Of a DNA stretch of 64,000 bases, positions 33,020 to 44,870 are shown piece after piece. Both the position numbers and the translations under genes were made by a program. This DNA is from Dastarcus helophoroides (taxonomy: Eukaryota > Arthropoda > Insecta > Coleoptera > Bothrideridae). The notes beneath the pieces are model-generated. The model worked only from the letters and a program-made list of their open reading frames with translations, was not told the origin of the DNA and did not search any database. Numbering within the stretch: the stretch's first letter is position 1; the number at the start of each line of letters is the position of its first letter. The DNA lies in NCBI GenBank assembly GCA_028583605.1, contig CM053331.1, positions 38,211,283 to 38,275,282 on the forward strand, read 5' to 3'.

Positions 33020-33418
33020 CCCAAAATCAGTCGTAAAAAATATATGAAATTAAAGAAAATTTCGTTATTGGATTAGCCACAGAATTTTGTAGAACGCACT
33101 GGTCCTTGGTTATTTTCAAAAAAATTGAAATACAAATCTTGTCCCCTGAAACCAAGAAAGATTAAAAAACATAACAGAAGTTGCTCTAACGCGTTTCGAT
33201 AGCCAAGCTTTCAGAGTATCTCTCTGATAGCTTGGCTATTGAAACGCGTTAGCCAGTAATCTCTGTTGTGTTTTTTAATCTTTCTTGGTTCCAGGGACAA
33301 GATTTGTATTTCAATTTTTTGAAAATAACCAAGGACCAATGCGTTCTAGCAAAACTCTTTGTTAATCCAGTAACGAAGTTTTCTTTAATTTCATATATTT
33401 TTTACGACTGATTTTGGG
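33020..33418. mobile_element. Complete fold-back MITE (about 399 bp, arms about 195 bp)
   Basis: CCCAAAATCAGTCGTAAAAA at the left is inverted as TTTTTACGACTGATTTTGGG at the right. The arms stay complementary through GGTCCTTGGTTATTTTCAAA, CTTGTCCCCTGAAACCAAGA and ACGCGTTTCGATAGCCAAGC to a tiny loop near 33222. A truncated arm (CAAATCTTGTCCCCTGAAAC) precedes it at about 32990. No coding frame. Confidence 0.9.
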
Positions 33419-34197
33419 AAGATAAGGGATTATACAGCCCTAAGCCCTAATAAAAGCTTTGGAAGTTCATTAACCGAACAATAGAAATAGCGTGCGCTGA
33501 AATTTAGTTCATCGATTGATTTCGAATTACATTAAAAATAAAGATTTTTCCATCATTCCTAATTAAGCTCGTAACGAATCGCTGAATTGAAATTCGAACT
33601 ACCGGAAGGTTTTCTATTAGTAATACACGCTGAAGTAATTAGTTGTATAACCGCAATGCACTACTACCTTCAAAGAAGCAAAAAATTACTCACAATAGCA
33701 GTTGATTCGCTTAAGGATCTAGATGGCATAGCTAATCTTCTAATGCCCTCCAACAGGATCAATTTACTGCTAATTTTGCCCTTGTTTTTTTGCGCCATTT
33801 CCACCAGTTAGATGAACTGTATATCTAACAATTCACGCTGAATGTGACATAATTTTTATTTCACTGAGACATCAAATATTCTAACAACTTAAGTTTGATC
33901 AATACGCTAATGTATATTTACTTTTAAAAACTGACATGTGGCATGGAGTAACGTGACTATTTTTCCCACAAAACCTGACATCTATTGATTTTGGGTTCGT
34001 AATCTGGTCGCATTCAAGAAATTTCTTCATTTATGGAAAGCCCAGTGAACATACGATTACATGTCGTCAATTAACTCTCGTGTAATAAAACAGTCGAACG
34101 CTCTAAAAGTTGAAAATATTTACAATCAACAACCACAGGTTTCGACCACTCTTGGCCTTATTAGTATGGTACGGTTGCTGTAAGTATTTCCAACTTA

Positions 34198-34370
34198 TGG
34201 TCAGATACTAAATATTCAAGAGATCTCTTGTGGTCAGATACTAAATATTCAAGAGATCTCTTGTGGTCAGATACTAAATATTCAAGAAATCTCTGGAATA
34301 TTCAAGAGTTCTCTTGAATATTTAGTATCTGATTACAAGAAATCTCTTGAATATTTAGCATCTGACCAGT
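34198..34370. repeat. Tandem and inverted repeats of GTCAGATACTAAATATTCAA
   Basis: Three direct copies of a roughly 33-bp unit (GGTCAGATACTAAATATTCA then AGAGATCTCTT), followed by two inverted copies (TTGAATATTTAGTATCTGAT...). It can fold on itself. No gene. Confidence 0.85.
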
Positions 34371-34478
34371 AGACTTATAAGATAAAGTAGTCGAAAGTTA
34401 ACAAATCACCGAGTGGGACTTAGATCTAAATCCCACTCAGTGATTTGTTAACTTTCGACTGTCTTATCTTATAAGTCT
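34371..34478. repeat. 108-bp near-perfect palindrome
   Basis: AGACTTATAAGATAAAGTAG at 34371 is mirrored by the inverted CTTATCTTATAAGTCT ending at 34478. The inner arms AAAGTTAACAAATCACCGAG and CTCAGTGATTTGTTAACTTT are complementary with one mismatch, with a centre near AGATCT. A fold-back element or hairpin. Confidence 0.9.
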
Positions 34479-34556
34479 TATTTTATTTTATCTTATCTGT
34501 CTTATCTTATTAGGAACATTTTTGCTACATGCTAACTGAAGCAATTACTGCTGAAA

Positions 34557-34803
34557 ATTACAACCAGAATGTACGCTATAACGAAAGTTGTAGAGGTCAC
34601 TAATATTAAGGTAGCTTCCACTCTTGTATTACTGGTTGCATTTCATTACAGAATATTTAATTAACGTTATTTGTTAAATTTAACATGTCACATCGACTTC
34701 GCTTATATTTAATGGATGTTGCTATGCAACCCATAATACAAGAATGAAAAATAGATCACTATTAGTGACCTTTGTCGTAGTTACATCGTACATCCTGGTT
34801 GTA
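34557..34803. mobile_element. MITE with inverted arms of about 90 bp
   Basis: TTACAACCAGAATGTACGCT at the left and, inverted, CATCGTACATCCTGGTTGTA at the right. The arms share GGTCACTAAT, ATTCTTGTATTA-like and GGTTGCAT blocks. A single arm also occurs at 31885 and a shorter relic at about 48095 (ACAACCATCATCTACGATGT). Confidence 0.75.
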
Positions 34804-35719
34804 AGACATATTGTTTTATTTTTCTGCAAAATAAAACTTGAATTTTATTTTAGAGACCGACAGAAATTAGATTTTTGGTTGAAACCGAAACCCAGTTTCG
34901 GTTACTATAGTGATTTCGACCGAAAACGAAACTTATAAAAATTGTATTAGTATACACGTATAATTAAAACAAAATAATAACAAGCAGCAACAATTTAAAT
35001 GTTCAGCTACGCTATTTTAACCACTTTATACATTTACTACTAAATTAGCTTCTTTAAATATTCTCTGTATCTTCTTTGCGAAGTACTGGTATTTTCATTC
35101 ATGTTTTATTGGCTTTTTCTTCATAACTATTAAACTTTATTAACGATAAAAACGCAACAAAATTTTCTTCGCAAATTACTGCTTTCACAATTCTAAATTT
35201 TCAGTAACCTTCTGTTAAGAATTGTCAATCTCTTATAGATTTCCCCAAGCAGCGATTCCATTTTAAGTTCAAACAATGTTTGAAGAATTTAAACACTAAT
35301 TTCAAAAAAAAGTAAAATCTTAGAAATTTAAATTTCGAATAAAAGTGCCACGTCTCAAGTTTGACGTACCAATATTTTAGAAAATAAAAAACCAGTTTTG
35401 GAATCTTAGAACGAAATCAGAGTTCTGGAAAAAGTAAATTAAACAAAACCCGTCTCTACACTTTGACTTTTTTTTAAAGAAATTTTAAGGTTTGGAAGGA
35501 AATTTTCATCTTTAATTTTGAAATTCTCTTTCGTTAGAACCCTCTCAACAAAAACGTCGTAATTGTATCAGAATTTTAACTTATCTCATTTATTGAAATT
35601 TCCTGTTAAACGCCAAATTTTATTTGTTTCATATTTTGCGTTTGTCGCAAGAAATAAACTTTTTTTCGAAATGTGGTGTTCAAGCTTAAATTTTTTAGGT
35701 AAATAATTGTACTTCTAAT

Positions 35720-38700
35720 AACGAACTAAGCGCCGACTGACAGTCAACGCACACATTAAACCGGTAGGAGCGTGAAATTTCACACAGGTGTTCGCCATAA
35801 TACGTAGGTGAGCAGCAAGGGGAAATTTTTCAAAATTCAGCCTCCAAGATGGTAGAACTACGCTTTAAAAACTACTTAAAATAGCGTTCACTGACAGACA
35901 ACGCACACACTAAATCGGTGCGTGTGGGTCCTAAAATTTCACACAGCCGTTTTCCATAATATGTAGGTGAGAAGAAAGAGAGCATTTTTTAAAATTCACC
36001 CTCGAAGGTGATACAAATAATTATTAAAAATAACTTAAAATAGTGCTGAATGACAGATAACGTACAAGCTAAACTGGCGAGTGTAAGGGCGTAAAATTTA
36101 ACACAGGTGTTCCCCATAATACGTAGGTGAGCACTAAGGAAGGATTCTTCAAAATACAGCCTCCAAGATGGTAAAACTAGGCTTTAAAAACTACTTAAAA
36201 TAGCGCTGACTGGCAGGCAACGCACACAACAAACCGGTGCGTGTAGAATCCCAAAATTTCACACATGCGTTTCTTATAATATGTAGGTGAGCAGAAAGAG
36301 AGGATTTTTCAAAATTCAGCCTCAAAGGTGGTAAAAATAAGTATTAAAAACTACTTGCTGAATGACAGCCAACGTACAAACTAAACTGTCGCGTGTAGGA
36401 GCGTGAAATTTAACACAGGTGTTCCCCATAATAAGTAGGTGAGCACTAAGAAAGGATTTTGCAAAATTCAGCCTCCAGGGTGGTAAAATTTTGAAAATTG
36501 AGCCTCGAAGGTACTAAAACTAGGCATTAAAAACAACTTGAAATAGTGCTGACTGAAAAACAAGACACAGAGTAAACTGGTGCGTGCAGGAGCGTGAAAT
36601 TTCACACAGGTTTTCCCCATAATACGTAAGTAAGCACTAAGGGAGGATTTTTCAAAATTTAGCCTCCAAAGTGGTGAAACTAGGCATTAAAAACCACTTA
36701 AAATAGCGCTGACTGACAGACAACGCACACACTAAACCAGCGCGTGTAGAACCCGGAAATTTTACACATGCGTTCCCCATAATACGTGGGTAAGCGGAAA
36801 GAGGGGATTTTTCAAAATTCACCCTCGAAGGTGATAAAAATAATTATTAAAAATAACTTAAAATAGCGCTGAATAACAGACAACGTACAAACTAAACTGG
36901 CGCGTCTAACAGCGTGAAGTTTCACATAGGTGTTCCCCATAATACGTAGGTGAGCACAAAGAGAGAATTTTTCAAAATTCAGCCTCCAAGGTGTTAAAAC
37001 TAGGCTTTAAAAACTACTTAAAATAGCGCTGACTGACAGACAACGCACACATTAAATCGGTGCGTGTAGAATCCTAAAATTTCACACAGACGTTTCCCAT
37101 AATACGTAGGTGAGCAGAAAGAGAGGATTTTTCAAAATTCACCCTCGAAGGTGGTAAAAATAAGTATTAAAAACCACTTAAAATAGCGCTGAATTATTGA
37201 CAACGTAAAAACTAAACTGGCGCGTGTAGGAGCGTGAAATTTCACAAGGGTGTTCCCCATAATACGTAGATGAGCACTAAACGAGGATTTTTCAAAATTC
37301 AGCCTCCAAGGTCTTAAAACTAGGCATTAAACACTACTTGAGTTAGCGCTGACTGACAGGCAACGCACACACTAAACCGGTGCGTATAGAAGGCTGAAAT
37401 TTTACACATGCGTTCCGCATAATACGTAGGTGAGCAGAAAGAGAGGATTTTTTCAAAATTCAGCCTTGAAGGTGGTAAAAATAAGTATTAAAAACCATTT
37501 GCTGAATGACAGACAACGTACAAACTAAACTAGCGCGTGTAGGAGCGTGAAATTTCACACAGGTGTTCCCCATAATACGTAGGTGAGCTCTAAGAGAGGA
37601 TTTTTCAAAATTCAGTCTCCAGGATGGTAAAACTAGGCTTTAAAAACTACTTAAAATAACACTGGCTGACAAACAATGCGCACACTAAATAAGTGCGTAT
37701 AGAATCCTGAAATTTCGCACATGTGTTCCCCATAATACGTAGGTGAGCACTAAGGGAAAATTTTTCAAAATTTAGCTTCCAAGGTGATAAAACTAGGCAT
37801 TAAAAACCACTTAAAATAGCGCTGACTGACAGGCAACGTACAAACTAAACTGGTACGTACGGGAGCGTGAAATTTCGCACAGATGTTCCCCATAATACGT
37901 AGGTGAGCCCTAAAAGAGGATTTTTAAAAATTCAGCCTCCAGGGTGGTAAAACTAGGCTTTAAAACTACTTAAAATAGCGCTGTCCGACAGACAACGCTC
38001 ACACTAAATCGGTGCAAGTAAAATCCTGAAATTTCACACAGGCGTTTCCCATAATACGTAGGTGAGCAGAAAGAGATGATTTTTTAAAATCGCCTTTGAA
38101 AGTATTAAAAATAAGTATTAAAAATCACTTAAATTAGCGCTGAATGGCAGACAACATAATAGCTAAACTGGCGCATGTAGGAGCGTGACATGTAACACAG
38201 GTGTTCCCCATAATACGTAGGTGAGCATTAATAGAGGATTTTTCAAAATTAGGCGTCCAATGTGGTAAAACTGGGTTTTAAAAACTACTTAAAATAGCGT
38301 TGACTGACAGGCAACGCACATACTAAATCGGTGCGTGTACCATCCTGAAATTTCACACACACGTTCCCCATAAAACGTAAGTGAGCACTAAAGGAGAATT
38401 TTTCAAAATTCAGCCTCGAAGCTGGTAAAAATAAGCATAAAAACCATTTAAAATAGCACTGAATGACAAACAACTTAAAAACTAAACTGGTGCGTGCAGG
38501 AGCGTGTAATTTTAAACAGTTGTTCCCCATAATACGTAGGTGAGCACTAGGAGAGGATCTTTCAAAATTCAGCCTTGAAGTTGGTAAAACTAGGCATTGA
38601 AAATAACTTGAAACAGCGCTGATTAACAGACAACACTCAGAGTAAACTGGGGCGTGCAGGAGCGTGAAATTTCACACAGGTATTCGCCATAATACGTAGG

Positions 38701-41700
38701 TGAGCACTAAAAGAGGATTTTTCAAAGTTAAGCCCCCAAGGTGGTAAAACTAGGCCTTCAAAAAAAAACTCAAAATAGCGCTGTCTGACAGACAACGCAC
38801 ACATTAAAGCGGTGTGTGTAGCAGCCTAAAATTTCACACAAGCATTTGCCACAATACGTAGGTGAGCAGAAAGAGAGGATTTTGAAACTTGAGCCTCGAA
38901 GGCGGTAAAACTAGGCATTGAAGACAGCTTGAAATAGCGCTGACTAACAGACAACACACAGACTAAACTGGCGCGTGTAGGAGCGTGAAATTTCGCACAG
39001 GTATTCCCCGTAAAACCTAGGTGAGCACTAAATGAGAATTTTTCAAAATTCAGCCTCGAAGGTGGTAGAAATAAGTATTAAAAACCACTTAAAATAGCCC
39101 TGAATGACAGACAACTAAAAAACCAAACTGGCACGTGTAGGAGCGTGAAATTTCACACAGGTACTCCTTATAATACGTAGGTGAGTACTAAGAGAAAATT
39201 TTCCAAAATTCAGCCTCCAAGGTGGTAAAACTAGACTTTAAAAACTACTTAAAATAGCGCTGATTAACAGATAACGCACACAATAAACCGGTGCGTGTAG
39301 AATCCCAAAATTTCACACAGGTGTTTCCCATAATATGTAGGTGAGCAGAAAGAGAGGATTTTTCAAAATTCAGCCTCGAAGGTGGTAAAAATAAGTATTA
39401 AAAACCACTTAAAATAGCGTTGAATGACAAACAACGTACAAATTAAACTGGCGCGGGCAGGAGAGCGAAATTTCGCACAGATGTTCTCCATAATACGTAG
39501 GTGAGCACTAAGGGAGGATTTTTCAAAATTTAGCCTCCAAGGTGGTAAAACTCGCCATTAAAAACCACTTAAGATAGCGCTAACTGACGGGGAACGCACA
39601 CACTAAACCGATGCGTGTAGAAGGCTGAAATTTTACACATGCGTTCCCCATAATACGTAGGTGAGCAGAAAGAGAGAATTTTTTCAAAATCGAAGGTGGA
39701 AAAAATAATTATTAAAAACCATTTACTGAATGACAGACAACGTACAAACTAAACTGGCGCGTGTAGGAGCGTAAAATTTCACACAGGTGTTCCCCATAAT
39801 ACGTAGGTGAGCTCTAACAGAGTATTCTTCAAAATTCAGCCTCCAGGATGGTAAAACTAGGCTTTAAAAACTACTTAAAATAGCACTGGTTGACAAACAA
39901 CGAACACACTAAATGAGTGCGTATAGAATCCTGAAATTTCGCACAGGTGTTCCCCATAATACGTAGGAAAGCACTAAGGGAAAATTTTTCAAAATTTAGC
40001 TTTCAAGGTGGTAAAACTAGGCACTAAAAACCACTTAAAATAGCGCTGACTGACAGACAACGCACACACTTAATTGGTGCGTGTAAAATGCTGAAATTTC
40101 ATACACACGTTTCTCATAATATGTAGGTGAGCAAAAAAAAAGGATTTTGAAAATTGAGCATCGAAGGTGGTAAAACTAGGCATTAAAAACCACTTAAATT
40201 AGCGCTGACTGACAGGCAATGTACAAACTAAACTGGCACGTACAGGAGCGTGAAATTTCGCACAGAGGTTCCCCATAATATGTACGTGAGCACTAAGAGA
40301 GGATTTTTCAAAATTCAACCTCCAAAGTGGTAGAACTAGGCGTTAAAACTTACTTAAAATAGCGCTGTCTGATAGACAACGCAGAAACTAAACTGACGCG
40401 TGTAAGAGCGTGAAATTCACACAGGTGTTCCCCAGAATACGTAGGTGAGCACTAAGAGAGGATTTTTCAAAATTCAGCCTCCAAGGTGGTAAAACTAGGC
40501 TTTAAAATCAACTTGAAGTAGCGCTAACTGACAGACAACACTCAGGCTAAACTGGCCCGTGCAGGAGTGTGAAATTTCACACAGGTGTTCCCCATAAGAC
40601 GTAGGTGAGCACTAAAATAAGATTTTTAAAAATTCAGTCTCCATGGTGGTAAAACTAGGCTTTAAAAACTACTTAAAATAGCGCTGACTGACAGACAACG
40701 CACACACCTAATCGGTGCGTGTAGAATTCTGAAATTTCATACAGACGTTTTCCATAATACGTAGGTGAGCAAAAGAAGAGAATTTTTCAAAATTTAGCCT
40801 CGAAGCTGGTAAAAATAAGCATAAAAACCATTTAAAATAGCACTGAATGACAAACAACTTAAAAACTAAACTGGTGCGTGCAGGAGCGTGTAATTTTAAA
40901 CAGTTGTTCCCCATAATACGTAGGTGAGCACTAGGAGAGGATCTTTCAAAATTCAGCCTTGAAGTTGGTAAAACTAGGCATTGAAAATAACTTGAAATAG
41001 CGCTGACTAACAGACAACACTCAGAGTAAACTGGGGCGTGAAGGAGCGTGAAATTCACACAGGTGTTCCCCAGAATACGTAGGTGAGCACTAAGAGAGGA
41101 TTTTTCAAAATTCAGCCTCCAAGGTGGTAAAACTAGGCCTTAAAAACAACTCAAAATAGCGCTGTCTGACAGACAACGCACACATTAAAGCGGTATGTGT
41201 AGCAGCCTGAAATTTCACGCAAGAATTTGCCATAATACGTAGATGAGCAGAAAGAGAGGATTTTGAAAATTGAGCCCCGAAGGCGGTAAAACTAGGCATT
41301 GAAGATAGCTTGAAATAGCGCTGACTAACAGACAACACACAGACTAAACTGGCGCGTGTAGGAGCGTGAAATTTCGCACAGGTATTCCCCGTAAAACCTA
41401 GGTGAGCACTAAAGGAGAATTTTTCAAAATTCAGCCTCGAAGGTGGTAGAAATAAGTATTAAAAACCACTTAAAATAGCGCTGAATGACAGACAACTAAA
41501 AAACCAAACTGGCACGTGTAGGAGCGTGAAATTTCACACAGGTACTCCTTATAATACGTAGGTGAGTACTAAGAGAAAATTTTCCAAAATTCAGCCTCCA
41601 AGGTGGTAAAACTAGACTTTAAAAACTACTTAAAATAGCGCTGATTAACAGATAACGCACACAATAAACCGGTGCGTGTAGAATCCCAAAATTTCACACA

Positions 41701-44700
41701 GGTGTTTCCCATAATATGTAGGTGAGCAGAAAGAGAGGATTTTTCAAAATTCAGCCTCGAAGGTGGTAAAAATAAGTATTAAAAACCACTTAAAATAGCG
41801 TTGAATGACAAACAACGTACAAACTAAACTGGCGCGGGCAGGAGAGCGAAATTTCGCACAGATGTTCCCCATAATACGTAGGTGAGTACTAAGGGAGGAT
41901 TTTTCAAAATTTAGCCTCCAAGGTGGTAAAACTCGCCATTAAAAACCACTTAAGATAGCGCTAACTGACGGGGAACGCACACACTAAACCGATGCGTGTA
42001 GAAGGCTGAAATTTTACACATGCGTTCCCCATAATACGTAGGTGAGCAGAAAGAGAGAATTTTTTCAAAATTCAGCCTCGAAGGTGGTAAAAATAAGTAT
42101 TAAAAACCATTTGCTGAATGACAGACAACGTACAAACTAAACTGGCGCGTGTAGGAGCGTGAAATTTCACACAGGTGTTCCCCATAATACGTAGGTGAGC
42201 TCTAAGAGAGTATTCTTCAAAATTCAGCCTCCAGGATGGTAAAACTAGGCTTTAAAAACTACTTAAAATAGCACTGGTTGACAAACAACGCACACACTAA
42301 ATGAGTGCGTATAGAATCCTGAAATTTCGCACAGGTGTTCCCCATAATACGTAGGTGAGCACTAAGGGACAATTTTTCAAAATTCAGCTTCCAAGGTGGT
42401 AAAACTAGGCACTAAAAACCACTTAAAATAGCGCTGACTGACAGACAACGCACACACTTAATTGGAGCGTGTAAAATCCTGAAATTTCATACACACGTTT
42501 CTCATAATATGTAGGTGAGCAGAAAGAGAGGATTTTTTAAAATTCAGTCTCCAAGGTGATAAAACTAGGCATTAAAAACCACTTAAAATAGCGCTGACTG
42601 ACAGGCAACGTACAAACTAAACTGGCACGTACAGGAGCGTGAAATTTCGCACAGATGTTCCCCATAATACGTACATGAGCACTAAGAGAGGATTTTTCAA
42701 AATTCAACCTCCAAAGTGGTAGAACTAGGCGTTAAAACTTACTTAAAATAGCGCTGTCTGGCAGACAACGCAGAAACTAAACTGGCGCGTGTAAGAGCGT
42801 GAAATTTTACACAGGTGTTCTCCATAATACGTAGGTGAGCACTAAAAGAGGATTTTTCAAAATTCAGCCTCCAAAGTGGTGAAACTAAGCATTAAAAACT
42901 ACTTTAAGTAGCGCCGACTGACAGACAAAGCATAGACTAAACTGATCCGTGTAGGATCATGAAATTTCACTCAGATGTTTCCAATAACACGTAGGTGATC
43001 ACCAAGAGAGTATTTTTTTAAATTTGACCTCTAAGGTGGTAAAAATAGGCATCAAAACAACTTAAAATAAAACTGACTGACGGATAACGCGCAGACTAAA
43101 CCAGGGCTTGTAGAAGCATCAAATTTCAGTCAGGTGTTCCCCATAATACGTAGGTGGGCAGCAAGAGAGGATTTTTCAAAATTCAGCCTCGAAGGTGGTG
43201 AAACTAAGCATTAAAAACTACTTAAAATAGCGCAGACTGACAGACAAAGCACAGAGTAAACTGGTCCGTGCAGGATCATATAATTTCACTCAGATGTTCC
43301 CCATAATACGTAGGTGAGCACTAAGGTAGGATTTTTCAAAATTTAGCCTCCAAGGTGGTAAAACTCGCCATTAAAAACCACTTAAGATAGCGCTAACTGA
43401 CGGGGAACGCACACACTAAACCGATGCGTGTAGAAGGCTGAAATTTTACACATGCGTTCCCCATAATACGTAGGTGAGCAGAAAGAGAGAATTTTTTCAA
43501 AATTCAGCCTCGAAGGTGGTAAAAATAAGTATTAAAAACCATTTGCTGAATGACAGACAACGTACAAACTAAACTGGCACGTACAGGAGCGTGAAATTTC
43601 GCACAGATGTTCCCCATAATACGTACATGAACACTAAGAGAGGATTTTTCATAATTCAACCTCCAAAGTGGTAGAACTAAGCGTTAAAACTTACTTAAAG
43701 TAGCGCTGCCTGACAGACAACGCAGAAACTAAACTGACGCGTGTAAGAGCGTGAAATTTTACACAGGTGTTCTCCATAATACGTAGGTGAGCACTAAAAG
43801 AGGATTTTTCAAAATTCAGCCTCCAAAGTGGTGAAACTAAGCATTAAAAACTACTTTAAGTAGCGCCGACTGACAGACAAAGCATAGACTAAACTGATCC
43901 GTGTAGGATCATGAAATTTCACTCAGATGTTTCCAATAACACGTAGGTGATCACCAAGAGAGTATTTTTTTTAATTTGACCTCTAAGGTGGTAAAAATAG
44001 GCGTCAAAACCACTTAAAATAAAACTGACTGACGGAAACTTGTAGGGATATGGACAGGTCACTGTCGATTAAACAAACACCTCCACAGAATGGGAATCAT
44101 AAACGACCCGAGCTGCAGAGGGTGCTTAGAAGAAGATGAGAGTGTCGAGCACGTGATGTGTCACTGTCCGGCACTAGCATCAATCAGAGGATCCACGCTG
44201 GGGGACTTCTGGCCTAGTGTGGCTAGTGTGAGAGAGGCGCATCCAAGGAACGTTCTTCAGTTTCTCAACAAGGTTGGGTGGCTGAATAAATGACCAAGGA
44301 CACCTCAATCACGGGAATAGCGCAATGGGCCCGGAAAGGGTGGCCTAAGTGCTGGCCTAAATTTTCAGGCAACCCACAACGAATCCAGATCCAGAAACCA
44401 GAACGCGCAGACTAAACCAGGGCTTGTAGAAGCATCAAATTTCACTCAGGTGTTCCCCATAATACGTAGGTGGGCAGCAGGAGAGGATTTTTTAAAATTC
44501 AGCCTCGAAGGTGATGAAACTAAGAATTAAAAACTACTTAAAATAGCGCGGACTGACAGACGAAGCACAGAGTAAACTGGTCCGTGCAGGATCATATAAT
44601 TTCACTCAGATGTTTCCCATAACACGTAGGTGATCGCTAAGAGAGTATTTTTTAAAATTTGACCTCTAAGGTGGTAAAAGTAGGCATCAAAAACCACTTA

Positions 44701-44870
44701 AAATAACGCTGACTGGCAGACAACGCACAGATTAAACTAGTGTTTGTAGAAGTATGAAATTTCACTCAGGTGTTCCCCATAATACGTAGGTGAGCAACAA
44801 GAGAGGATTTTTCAAAATTCAGGCTCTAGGGTGGTGAAAATAGGCATTAAAAACCATTTAAAATATACGC
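35720..44870. repeat. 160-bp satellite array, about 9.1 kb
   Basis: About 56 monomers of roughly 150-165 bp. Landmarks per monomer are ATAGCGCTGACTGACAGACA, CACACACTAAACCGGTGCGT, TTCCCCATAATACGTAGGTG, GATTTTTCAAAATTCAGCCT and AGGTGGTAAAACTAGGCATT. Variants are grouped: the block at about 38460-40340 recurs at about 40845-42720 (offset about 2.38 kb), and pieces recur again near 43350-43990. The array is interrupted once, by a retrotransposon end at 44036. Confidence 0.95.
44036..44402 (+). mobile_element. 5'-truncated non-LTR retrotransposon (ORF2 C-terminus and 3' UTR) in the satellite
   Basis: An open frame 44036-44293 encodes KLVGIWTGHCRLNKHLHRMG... then CRGCLEEDES...HVMCHCPAL, the C-terminal CCHC-like cysteine/histidine segment after the RT/RNase H region of R1/Jockey-type elements. 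It ends with TGA and a roughly 110-nt 3' UTR without a poly-A tail. Satellite flanks GACTGACGGA and ACGCGCAGAC rejoin across it with one base missing and no clear target duplication. The uninterrupted frame suggests a recent insertion. Confidence 0.85.

Noticed and set aside
33587..33811. 74-codon plus-strand frame beginning MKFELPEGFLL
   Set aside because: Composition is not clearly repeat-driven, but there is no recognised domain, no splice context and no neighbour support.
34744..34938. 64-codon plus-strand frame
   Set aside because: It starts inside the arm of the 34557-34803 MITE, so it is most likely chance.
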